DNA of 64,000 bases, taken from the NCBI GenBank assembly GCA_963971305.1, contig OZ020306.1:34183512-34247511 (forward strand), written 5' to 3'. Below, one piece after another: positions 40,301-52,300 of the stretch (position 1 is its first letter; each line of letters opens with the position of its first letter). Below the pieces are notes generated by a model, which was given only the letters and a program-made list of their open reading frames with translations, was not told the DNA's origin and searched no databases. Position numbers and translations under genes: made by a program. This DNA is from Arcuatula senhousia (taxonomy: Eukaryota > Mollusca > Bivalvia > Mytilida > Mytilidae).

Positions 40301-43300
40301 TGATAAGGTTTTTTACATAGGACTGTCAAGGAAATTCCTACTGTTTTTCCATTAATACAGAGAGAGAAATCATTCCTATGTTTGACCTGGCTTAAGTAAG
40401 AAACATGTTAACTTGAATTTATACAAGATCCAATTACTGTGGATTCATTTATTTTGGTCAGTACCAATTTTCAAAAAACGATCCATTTGTGGATTCTTAA
40501 ACTCAGGGTTTTAAAGACTGCAGCATACAGATCAATGTTAAATTTCCTTTTCGTTGGGCATCTATTTTTGTAGGTAAAGGCCATCCATGAAAACCATGAA
40601 AATTGACAAGGATTTACCAATAAGCAGTCATCTTCTAATTCTAATTCATATACAATATAAGTTGTTGTTTTTTTTGCAAGTATCTAATTTTCACATTATT
40701 CTCAATAGTTGGCAAATTCTCAAAATTAAATCTTTAAATACTATATGTACAATGTATATTTGAATGTCTAGTATATAATCAAACAATGTTTCTGTAATTT
40801 CAACCCTGAAAATCATCTGACCTCTGTTCTGTTAGCTAGGCGCATACGCTGTAGATGTACCAAATGTTGTGAGATCGATCCCTGCTTAGAGCACTCAAAA
40901 AATCAAGACCTGTTTGTCAGATGATTTTCAGGGTTGAAATTACAGAAACATTGTTTGATTATATACTAGACATTCATATATATTATCAAATTTGAATAAT
41001 CTTGCATTCTGCAGTTTCAGTGGAATCCAATGGAGCATGAAAACATAAACACGTTAGAGATTGCTATAAATAGACCATACAATGTATATTTGCATATAAG
41101 TAATCGCTAAGATTGAATTCCATTAAAACATTATCGTCCATTATTTTTAGAAATCAGCGAATTTTAGCTCCCACAAAAAACAACACATACAGCATGACTC
41201 TCACCTGACAGAATTCTCATAACAGCTTGTTGCTGTCCATGTCTAAACTTTTCATAACCAAATTTCTTTAAACCTTTCTTCACAGAATCTGGAAGTTCTA
41301 AAATGAAATGAATAAAGTTTATTTTTGATCACCAAAGTGATTACTGACTGATTGGTTTAAGAAACTCTATGTGCTATTGGTCCTCCAGCCCATGACACAC
41401 AACCATCAGTGTTAGCTGCTCGCGAGTACCCGTCATTAAGACCTTCATTTTTGCTGGAACAGTGCCCCTTTCGCACCACGAGGAGGTACTGGTAGGAATT
41501 CATCAAGACCCAAAATGATTACTGCTTATAGATATACATAGTGAATGCTAGGAGCCTGAATGGCTTGCAAGGTTTCCAATTCAGGTAGAGCTTTGCAATG
41601 ACATGCAACAGTTTCTTTATCTGGTGTGCAAAAAATAACTTTTGAGCTTTGAATGAGACATTTGTACAGCTTCTTGAGTTTTTGAATTTTTAACATTTTT
41701 GCTGGAGCACCTTGACAGCTGGTTTTGGTATATTTCATTTAAACCTATCAGATTACTTGTCTCATTTTATTGCACTCTCTTGAGATATACATTCATGTCT
41801 TAAAAAGTTAATAATCTGAATGTCATCTTCTAAAAATGTTCTGTGACTTTTTTTACCTTTCTACATTGCTAAGGGAAAACAAACACTACTAAGCCGAAAT
41901 GAAAACTGGGAATAGTTAAATATAATTCTGTTACATAAACTGTGTCTTTCAATTTTTTTTGTATACTGTATTGTTTAGGGAAAACAAACACAAGAAAAAG
42001 GAAATGAAAACTGGGATAAGATTAATATGATTCTATTATGTAAAATCTTTGATGCAACTTGAGGCTTGTGAATGTCTATGACTGGAAAAAAAAACAGTAA
42101 TAAGGTGTCAGTCACTATTGAATCGAAACATTTCATCAGACAGATTTGATGACATAACATCATAAAATGTGAAATAACTTAATGAATACCATTATAAAGC
42201 TGTGGAACATTATGTCTTGGTTCAATTAAGATGAATAAGAAAACTAACAGGAAATCCCTTAAAGGAATAACCTTTAAAATTGCAATGCATGCAGAAATAC
42301 AGTAATTCAAATAAGTTCACAAAAATGAGGTATAATTTTCTTATAGCATGCATGAGAAATAAGGCAATGCTCAAAACAAGACTTAGGGGTGTAAATTATA
42401 CTTCATTATTTAAGATTAAAATGATGCTTTGAACAACAGAACTATGTAAAGTATCATCTATGCCTGCAAACAAAAAGGCAGAGAATTAAGATTTATTATC
42501 TGTGTATCTTAATCCAGTACAAATAAGTTAAAATTAATACTTCTGGCCCAAGCACCGCTCAACAATAATGTTCCTGAGACTGAGAATGTTTTCAACTCTC
42601 ACAGTAAATATAGTATTCTCAGAATTAATCCAGTTTTATGGTGCCAGCATTTCCACAAATTACAGTTATCTACATATCTTGAAATGCTTAGTACTGTAAG
42701 AAGCTTCAAAACTGTAAATCTTATTGTTCACAACAAATTCTTATACAAGTTGAAGAACAAAATGAAAGCTTTTAGGGCTCCAGCCACCATTTATACAGTG
42801 TCTTAACTAAAATTAAACATAATGAAAACCTGTTGATGTTGCTTCCTCTGCAGAAAAGAAGGGTTCCATAGGAGGAGGGGGTTCTATCATTTCTCTTTTA
42901 TTTCTTACAACTCCTGCTTCTACGTCTAAATCATCAAAGTCTTCTTCTGTATGCTCTTCCTCTACCAAAAAAAAAAAATGATAATAATATAAACTAGAGC
43001 TTTCACTTAAGTATGTCATGCCCGCTGGTGTCTTTAAAATACCTAGTTTTTCCACAGTACATTAATCTATAATTTATTGTTGAGAACAAAAAACCTTGAA
43101 CTCACATTCCTCTAAAATACTAATGAAAACGATCAAAGTAACTCAACTGGATACATGGTCAAAAGATGAGGATGCTGTTGTAACAGACTTACATTGAGCT
43201 ATAAGCATATTAAGTTTTATAAACCTGTGATTTATAGTTCTTGCTGATAAAAAATTAAATTTTATGTATGGAAAAATGTCCTTAACATTGAAAGTTAACA

Positions 43301-46300
43301 TCATTGGTAAAGTAATACCTATGTCTTGCTTCCCAGGCGAGACAAAAAGAGGTAAGTTATGGGTAATCATTGGCTTCCCAAAAATTACATTAAGTCCAAC
43401 AAATCTAGACAAGGATATGTGGTGAAATTGAATTTCCATTTTGAATTTTTAATTGTGGCTGATTTTTGAAAGATGTTTCACTAATTCCATGTCATTATCT
43501 TCTTAAGTTGACAGAACTCCTTTGTTTTTAGTTTGGTCTGGTCTTTGTATAATACATCAGTTTACAAAGTTTCCTAAAGTTATGACTAGAGGAATGAAAT
43601 AACTCAACTCAAAGGTAAACAATATTGTGACAAACAATATAAATAACATATAGCTCATTAGCTGAGAGGGTGATAGAGTAGATTGATAGCCTAAGTCCTT
43701 GAGATAAGCATTGTCAACTGAGGCGCAGTCTAGGTTGACAATGTCTTTTCAAAGGGTAGCAATCTACTCTATCACCTTCTCAGCTTTCTTTATCTGAAAT
43801 AAAATGTTTCCCTGTGAACATGATGAAATAACTTTAGAAAATACTTTTTTTATTTGTTATGGCATTTGTCTGTCATGTCTGATACTCTTTCCATTAATTA
43901 GTTAAAGTTAAAATTACCACTTGGCCCGAAATATTGTTGAATCTTCATGTGTATACTATCAATTTTTCAACTGATTAAGAATATCAAATTGAGGCTGTGC
44001 AAGATCTCCCCGCAAATGAGAGGGTGAAAGATAATAAATTAGCACCTACTAATTTACTCTCGGGGCTTTTTTTATGGAAATATTTTATGTGACGGATTAA
44101 ATTGTTTAATGAAAATCTGTTAGGAAATAAAGAAAGAATATGTCCATGGGACACGGATGCCCCCGCAAACCCCAAACAGGAAGTAGATTTCTGACAGGTC
44201 TGAAAATTGCTAAGAACATACAATTTGTCATACTGATCCATCCTACCAAGTTTCAAAACATTCTGGTATAAAGTTCCTGAGAAAAGCTTGACGGAAATTT
44301 TCATATCCTGTTCACATACTTTAAAATTGGCCTAAGTCCCAAACAGGCAGTAGATGTCGGACAGGTCTCAAAATTGCTTAGGACGTATAGTTTGTCATAC
44401 TCAACAATCCTACCAAGTTTCAAATCATTCTAATGTATGGTTCCTGAGAAAAGTTTGACGGAAATTTTTAAACTGGCCTAAGTCCCTAACAGGAAGTAGA
44501 TGTCTGACAGGTCTGAAAATAGCTTAGGGCATACAGTCTGTCATACTGATCCATCCTATCAAGTTTTAAATCATTCTGGTATACAGTTCCTGGGAAAAGC
44601 TTGACGGAAATTTTCATATCATGTTCACATACTTTAAAATTGGCTTAAGTCCCAAACAGGAAGTAGATGTCAGACAAGTCTCAAAATTGCTTAGGACGTA
44701 TAGTTTGTCATACTCAACAATCCTAACAAGTTTCAAATCATTCTAATGTATGTATGGTTCCCGAGAAAAGCTTGATGGAAATTTTCATAGTCATGTTCAT
44801 AAGTCCCAAACAGGAAGTAGATGTGGGACAGATCTCAAAATCGCTTACCATCTTACCAAGTTTCAAATCATTCTCATGTTTGGTTCCTGAGAAAAGCTTG
44901 ACGGAAATTGGTACGCACGGACGGACAGACGTACAGACATGAGTAAAACTTAATGCCCCCGGACATGTTGTTGCGGGGACATAAAAATCTTATGAAGTAT
45001 AATAAATTGAGGGGACATAAAAATCTTATGAAGTATAATAAATTGACAAACACCCATGTACAAAGGCTCAGAATTAAAAGTTTATACTAACAAGAAAAAA
45101 GAGGAAGCAAAATTATATAATTACCAGTTATCATTTGGATTACAATCATTTAATTATGATAAGGTCTTAAAATAATATCAAAATAATATGCAGATTATCA
45201 ATTGTTCATTTACTAGAAAAAAAACGTGAACTACAGCTTACAAATAAATACCCCCACTAGTAGATCAAACAAAGCTATTAATACAAGTCTTACAAGATAT
45301 ATGAATAGACAGACAAAGGGTGTAAATATAAAGGTGACCTTTAAAAACCAAAAAGAACAGTCTACAACACTTCTGAAATAGATATTGTTACATTGCAGCT
45401 GTTTGCAAATTGTCAATTAGTTAAAGACCTGAACAACTTTTCTGTTCGAACATCAAGTCTTAATAATGTATGATATTTCCTGGTGTGAAAGTTACTGTGG
45501 TATAGTTTATTTTCTGTAGAAACTTTCCTTAAATAATCATTTTAACACCAGAATGTAGCCCACTCGTCTTGATCAATTTCCTGCCGGCAATTTGTAATAA
45601 ACCTAACAAACATGATGATGGAGTAAGGGGAATAACTCCAATTTTACCAAAATAATAAAATGAAAGAGAAGTCGGTCATGAACAAGAAAAGAAACATTTT
45701 GTTTATGAGATGGATCCTATTTTGATTAAATTCTGTTCAGTAGTCTAAGAGGAGATGCTTCCATAAACTTTGATTACAGACAGTCTGACCTACTGAATGA
45801 AGGACAGACTGACTGACAGACCAGTCAAAAACAGTGTAGTGGGGTATACAAACATTATTAAAATGATTGAAATTGGGACATATACAAGAGTATCTTAGGA
45901 GCAAAAATTATCTTAATTACCACAGTATTAAAATAACCACTGTGGTTGTCAAAGTTGCAGGATTTATTAACAATTCATTTTTTTACAAATGAAAAAAGCT
46001 TTGGCATTAAATGTTCCTCTAATTGGTCTTAATTAAATAGAGATTTATCTTTTTTTTTTCAAAAAGAGGTAAGTTATGGGTAATCATTGGCTTCCCAAAA
46101 ATTACATTAAGTCCAACAAATCTAGACAAGGATATGTGGTGAAATTGAATTTCCATTTTGAATTTTTAATTGTGGCTGATTTTTGAAAGATGTTTCACTA
46201 ATTCCATGTCATTATCTTCTTAAGTTGACAGAACTCCTTTGTTTTTAGTTTGGTCTGGTCTTTGTATAATACATCAGTTTACAAAGTTTCCTAAAGTTAT

Positions 46301-49300
46301 GACTAGAGGAATGAAATAACTCAACTCAAAGGTAAACAATATTGTGACAAACAATATAAATAACATATAGCTCATTAGCTGAGAGGGTGATAGAGTAGAT
46401 TGATAGCCTAAGTCCTTGAGATAAGCATTGTCAACTGAGGCGCAGTCTAGGTTGACAATGTCTTTTCAAAGGGTAGCAATCTACTCTATCACCTTCTCAG
46501 CTTTCTTTATCTGAAATAAAATGTTTCCCTGTGAACATGATGAAATAACTTTAGAAAATACTTTTTTTATTTGTTATGGCATTTGTCTGTCATGTCTGAT
46601 ACTCTTTCCATTAATTAGTTAAAGTTAAAATTACCACTTGGCCCGAAATATTGTTGAATCTTCATGTGTATACTATCAATTTTTCAACTGATTAAGAATA
46701 TCAAATTGAGGCTGTGCAAGATCTCCCCGCAAATGAGAGGGTGAAAGATAATAAATTAGCACCTACTAATTTACTCTCGGGGCTTTTTTTATGGAAATAT
46801 TTTATGTGACGGATTAAATTGTTTAATGAAAATCTGTTAGGAAATAAAGAAAGAATATGTCCATGGGACACGGATGCCCCCGCAAACCCCAAACAGGAAG
46901 TAGATTTCTGACAGGTCTGAAAATTGCTAAGAACATACAATTTGTCATACTGATCCATCCTACCAAGTTTCAAAACATTCTGGTATAAAGTTCCTGAGAA
47001 AAGCTTGACGGAAATTTTCATATCCTGTTCACATACTTTAAAATTGGCCTAAGTCCCAAACAGGCAGTAGATGTCGGACAGGTCTCAAAATTGCTTAGGA
47101 CGTATAGTTTGTCATACTCAACAATCCTACCAAGTTTCAAATCATTCTAATGTATGGTTCCTGAGAAAAGTTTGACGGAAATTTTTAAATTGGCCTAAGT
47201 CCCTAACAGGAAGTAGATGTCTGACAGGTCTGAAAATAGCTTAGGGCATACAGTCTGTCATACTGATCCATCCTATCAAGTTTTAAATCATTCTGGTATA
47301 CAGTTCCTGGGAAAAGCTTGACTGAAATTTTCATATCATGTTCACATACTTTAAAATTGGCTTAAGTCCCAAACAGGAAGTAGATGTCAGACAAGTCTCA
47401 AAATTGCTTAGGACGTATAGTTTGTCATACTCAACAATCCTAACAAGTTTCAAATCATTCTAATGTATGTATGGTTCCCGAGAAAAGCTTGATGGAAATT
47501 TTCATAGTCATGTTCATAAGTCCCAAACAGGAAGTAGATGTGGGACAGATCTCAAAATCGCTTACCATCTTACCAAGTTTCAAATCATTCTCATGTTTGG
47601 TTCCTGAGAAAAGCTTGACGGAAATTGGTACGCACGGACGGACAGACGTACAGACATGAGTAAAACTTAATGCCCCCGGACATGTTGTTGCGGGGACATA
47701 AAAATCTTATGAAGTATAATAAATTGAGGGGACATAAAAATCTTATGAAGTATAATAAATTGACAAACACCCATGTACAAAGGCTCAGAATTAAAAGTTT
47801 ATACTAACAAGAAAAAAGAGGAAGCAAAATTATATAATTACCAGTTATCATTTGGATTACAATCATTTAATTATGATAAGGTCTTAAAATAATATCAAAA
47901 TAATATGCAGATTATCAATTGTTCATTTACTAGAAAAAAAACGTGAACTACAGCTTACAAATAAATACCCCCACTAGTAGATCAAACAAAGCTATTAATA
48001 CAAGTCTTACAAGATATATGAATAGACAGACAAAGGGTGTAAATATAAAGGTGACCTTTAAAAACCAAAAAGAACAGTCTACAACACTTCTGAAATAGAT
48101 ATTGTTACATTGCAGCTGTTTGCAAATTGTCAATTAGTTAAAGACCTGAACAACTTTTCTGTTCGAACATCAAGTCTTAATAATGTATGATATTTCCTGG
48201 TGTGAAAGTTACTGTGGTATAGTTTATTTTCTGTAGAAACTTTCCTTAAATAATCATTTTAACACCAGAATGTAGCCCACTCGTCTTGATCAATTTCCTG
48301 CCGGCAATTTGTAATAAACCTAACAAACATGATGATGGAGTAAGGGGAATAACTCCAATTTTACCAAAATAATAAAATGAAAGAGAAGTCGGTCATGAAC
48401 AAGAAAAGAAACATTTTGTTTATGAGATGGATCCTATTTTGATTAAATTCTGTTCAGTAGTCTAAGAGGAGATGCTTCCATAAACTTTGATTACAGACAG
48501 TCTGACCTACTGAATGAAGGACAGACTGACTGACAGACCAGTCAAAAACAGTGTAGTGGGGTATACAAACATTATTAAAATGATTGAAATTGGGACATAT
48601 ACAAGAGTATCTTAGGAGCAAAAATTATCTTAATTACCACAGTATTAAAATAACCACTGTGGTTGTCAAAGTTGCAGGATTTATTAACAATTCATTTTTT
48701 ACAAATGAAAAAAGCTTTGGCATTAAATGTTCCTCTAATTGGTCTTAATTAAATAGAGATTTATCTTTTTTTTTTCATCACAAGAACCCTTAATGACTTT
48801 GCACCCCAAAAAAAACATGGAATAATTGGACTTATTACCTAATTTAATAAAATTTCCTTTTCTATTAACTATATTTTAATTTTGACAATTATCACATTCT
48901 ACCGGGCAATAGAAAGGTGTTCTATTGCCCGGTGACCTTCTATTGCCTGTTGACATTTTGACCTCAAATTTGATTGGACGATTTATAAACATGATTATTT
49001 ATTATCTATTCCGGGTCATTTACGTGCAGTCCGTGCAACTGCAAAGTCTGTTTGTGCGTGTTCTGGTTTAAATCGGCTGGTCTGTCATTACTTCCATAAT
49101 AGGGTATAGTTCAAATGGTCATTAAACACAATCTTTTATTTTTATTTTTCAAAAGTATATGGAAAAAATCACCTGAATTTTCTTTCAACACAATACGACT
49201 AATAATTCTATTAAAAAATATTAGGTAATAAAACAGTTATTGAATGTGTAGCAAGGCAATAGATCAGAGCTATTTTTCCCTTGGTATCCAGATTAGCTCA

Positions 49301-52300
49301 ATGTTCTATTGCCCTCAGCCTTTGGCTTCGGGCGATAGAACATTAAGCTAATCTGGATACCTCGGGGAAAATATTCTGATCCATTGCCTAGCTACACATT
49401 AAATAACTGTATAATAAATAATGTTTTAACAAGAGTTGTCACTAGGGGTGTAACGATTCACCAGTGCACTGGTGCATCAGGATATCTAATCCCACGATCT
49501 GGAAATCGATACCGTGATTGACTTCGCGATTCCGATCAGATCCAAAAAATGTCGTATTCATCTTTGGCAGGAAGATAAAAAAGCCTGCTTCCAGTTTCAA
49601 CAAAGGCACAAATCATTGCCTGTCTGACTGAAATAAGATCTTTTGCTTGAAAAGACTTCGGTTTACTGTCTATTTAACACATGAAAATAGTTTTTCTTTA
49701 ACATTAACATCGATTTACAATGATATGACAAGCAGGTCTTTTGAAAGTAATGGAAATAAAAGGTATTGTGATACAGATTGGATCATGAGCCAGGTATTGT
49801 GATCTGTATCGGATCGTGGAGAAGTGGTATCAATACACCCCTAGTTAACACTAAAGTATGTCTTGCCTGCTGGCACCAACAGAATACCTAATTATTTAAC
49901 TATTCATATATAAATTCTCTACATTTTCCTGTCGACCAACCAAAATGATTCTACATATCATAGTCATTGAGAAACAGACGTAACATACATGACTGAACAC
50001 ACACAAAAAAAGATATTAACAGTCATTTAGTGTAGAAATGAGATCAAGGTTAGATGACATTGTGACAGACCAAAAAAAAACAACTAAATTCATCAATATC
50101 CTAAAGATAAGATGCCTTGCTATTATACTATTTTTTTGAAAAGAATTCATTTTCCACAAAAGTCTTGCAAAGAGGTTTACAGCCTAAAAAAAAACACCTA
50201 AGTTCACAAAGTCAGTGAAGCATGAAAAAGGGGTCAAGGTCACATGCTATGGCAACAGTTGTATAGACCATAATCTGAACTGTCTGTACCAAATATCAGA
50301 TGCCTAGCTATTATACTTTTCAAGAAACTCATTTTCCACAAAAGTCTTACAAAAAAGTTTTTGGTCTGAAAAAAGACCGAGGTTCACAGACCCACTGGAG
50401 CATGAAAATGGGGTCAGGGTCACATGGCATGGTGACAGTTGAGTAGACCATAACCCAAACTGTCTGTATACCAGATATCAGATGCCTAGCTATTATGATA
50501 TTCAAGAAATTAATTATCCACAAAAGTCTTACAATAAAGTTTATGACGCCACCACAGGAAAGTAATACCTATGTCTCGCCTTCAGCGACTATTCGTCACA
50601 GGCAAGACAAAAACTACCTAATATATTTATAAATTTGTTACAGAAATTTGAAATCATGATACCAAAAACTTTAAGACAAATCTTCCAAAATGCAAAAGTT
50701 GAACACATTCACTTTTCAACTAGTACAAGTTGCCTTAGGAGCAATTTTATCCAACTTTTTAACCATAATGTAGGTTGACAAAATTACATGTTGTTTCTCA
50801 AGAACTAAAAGGCCAAGTGCAATACCAAATAGCATTTATACAAATATCAAACCTTTTTATCCTTAATGTAGATGGACAACATTTTAACATTTATTGTTTT
50901 CTCAAGAACTAAAAAGCCAAGTCCTATTATACTGATGTGTGTGTCTGTAAAATGATTACTTTCTTTGTAAAAAAAAAAATCTGCATGATTTCATCAGCTG
51001 GAGGTGTCTGCTGTTTAACGTGACAGATAAATTATCCCTGTGGGACTTAACATATATAATCCCCTAATTTTTTAAGATTTGTATACATCGTATAGTACAG
51101 ACTTAGATGACATTTAGGCTCATCTACTTCCTCAATTAAAGACATACAAGCTGTTAAAATGGTTATTTTTTCGTTCTGAAAAAAATGACTGATAATGACT
51201 TTATATACATAAAATCGATGTTGAGTGAACGAATTTGTACCGATAGTATCTTTGTTTTATCAATAAATCGGGTTTCTTTACTGGCCACGTGCATCTCTTT
51301 TGTGCCGAGTCGCGAACTTATTATTCTTCGGAACCGATTACGAAGATTACCGATTCGGTAATTCGATACTTTATCTATCACGCAATGGAAGCTGAGGTAC
51401 GTTTGTAAATCTGTAAAATTCGTCTTTTTTATGCTTTATATGCTGCGTATTTTAATATGCGTCTATTAATATGTTCTCTGTGTCAAAATATCAAGAATAG
51501 AAGTGAACTTTGTTACGTAAATTGATCAATAACCCTCCGAAATATCAAAAATCTTTTAGAATGTTGATGATTTCTTCGATTTTGAGGTTCAACAAGGGGA
51601 CACTGGAATGTCAATTTGAAAACAGAAAAAAAATAAATCACGGTACTTTTGAAAGATGCAAATTTTATTTCACGGAGACTAACATACCTTAAAAGATATA
51701 TTTTATTTGCTATACAAAATATAATATTTTGAGACTTGGAAGAAAATGAATATTACGATTGTTATGGTTGCTTGTATATTGCCTATACAGCGAGTGACAA
51801 TCGAGACGTTAGATCACAAAATAAACAAAAATATTAAATAAAAAAAAAGACCACAAAATATAATAACCGAGAAAGTACATTTTATTGGATCTTTAAATGC
51901 AAGTAAGTTGAACATTTATCTTGATTTTATTTCATCAGTCGTCTGAAAGTTCGTCTAACACTCGTGACAGTGACAGTGGGGAATCTAACAGGGAACCAAC
52001 AAGAGGAAGGGGTAGAGGACGTGGTCGTGGGAGAGGCAGAGGAACAGTCAGGAGAGAGAGGGGTAGAGGAAGGACAAGGGGAGGACGTGGTAGAGCCGGT
52101 AGAGGGATAGAGTATGGGCCAGCTCTTCCCACAAGGGCAGAAAGGGCACAGATTCTTCGTCAAGAAAGGGATGAACAGCTTAGAGTACGTCCATATAAAT
52201 ACTTCGCTTCATTATTTAGTAGTATTGATGAAATCAAATTTCAGCATGAATTTAGTGTGGCCTGAAAAAAATCCAAATTTTGACTTAAAAAAAAAACATT

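Larger units (their letters stand above)
43344..46060. repeat. Tandem duplication of 2717 bp, copy 1
   Basis: From AAAAAGAGGTAAGTTATGGG to ATCTTTTTTTTTTC. It repeats directly at 46061-48776. It contains a hairpin (43660-43795), a family D repeat (44132-44995) and decayed repeat DNA; open frames inside are duplicates of each other and are not genes. Confidence 0.97.

Noticed and set aside
40822..40916. tRNA gene
   Set aside because: Only A-box and B-box-like words are present; no cloverleaf or acceptor stem can be drawn, so it is at most a tRNA-derived remnant.
43984..44304. Identical 106-codon open frames at 43984-44304 and 46701-47021 (minus strand)
   Set aside because: They are duplicates created by the 2.7-kb tandem duplication and lie over the tandem units of a family D repeat; composition is not protein-like.
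44754..44942. 62-codon frames at 44754 and 47471, and 61-codon frames at 45231 and 47948
   Set aside because: Again copies of one another within the tandem duplication, lying over repeat units, with no recognisable domain.
51927..52163. Proline/serine-rich minus-strand frames
   Set aside because: Antisense of the RG-rich exon of the P2X7-ballast gene.
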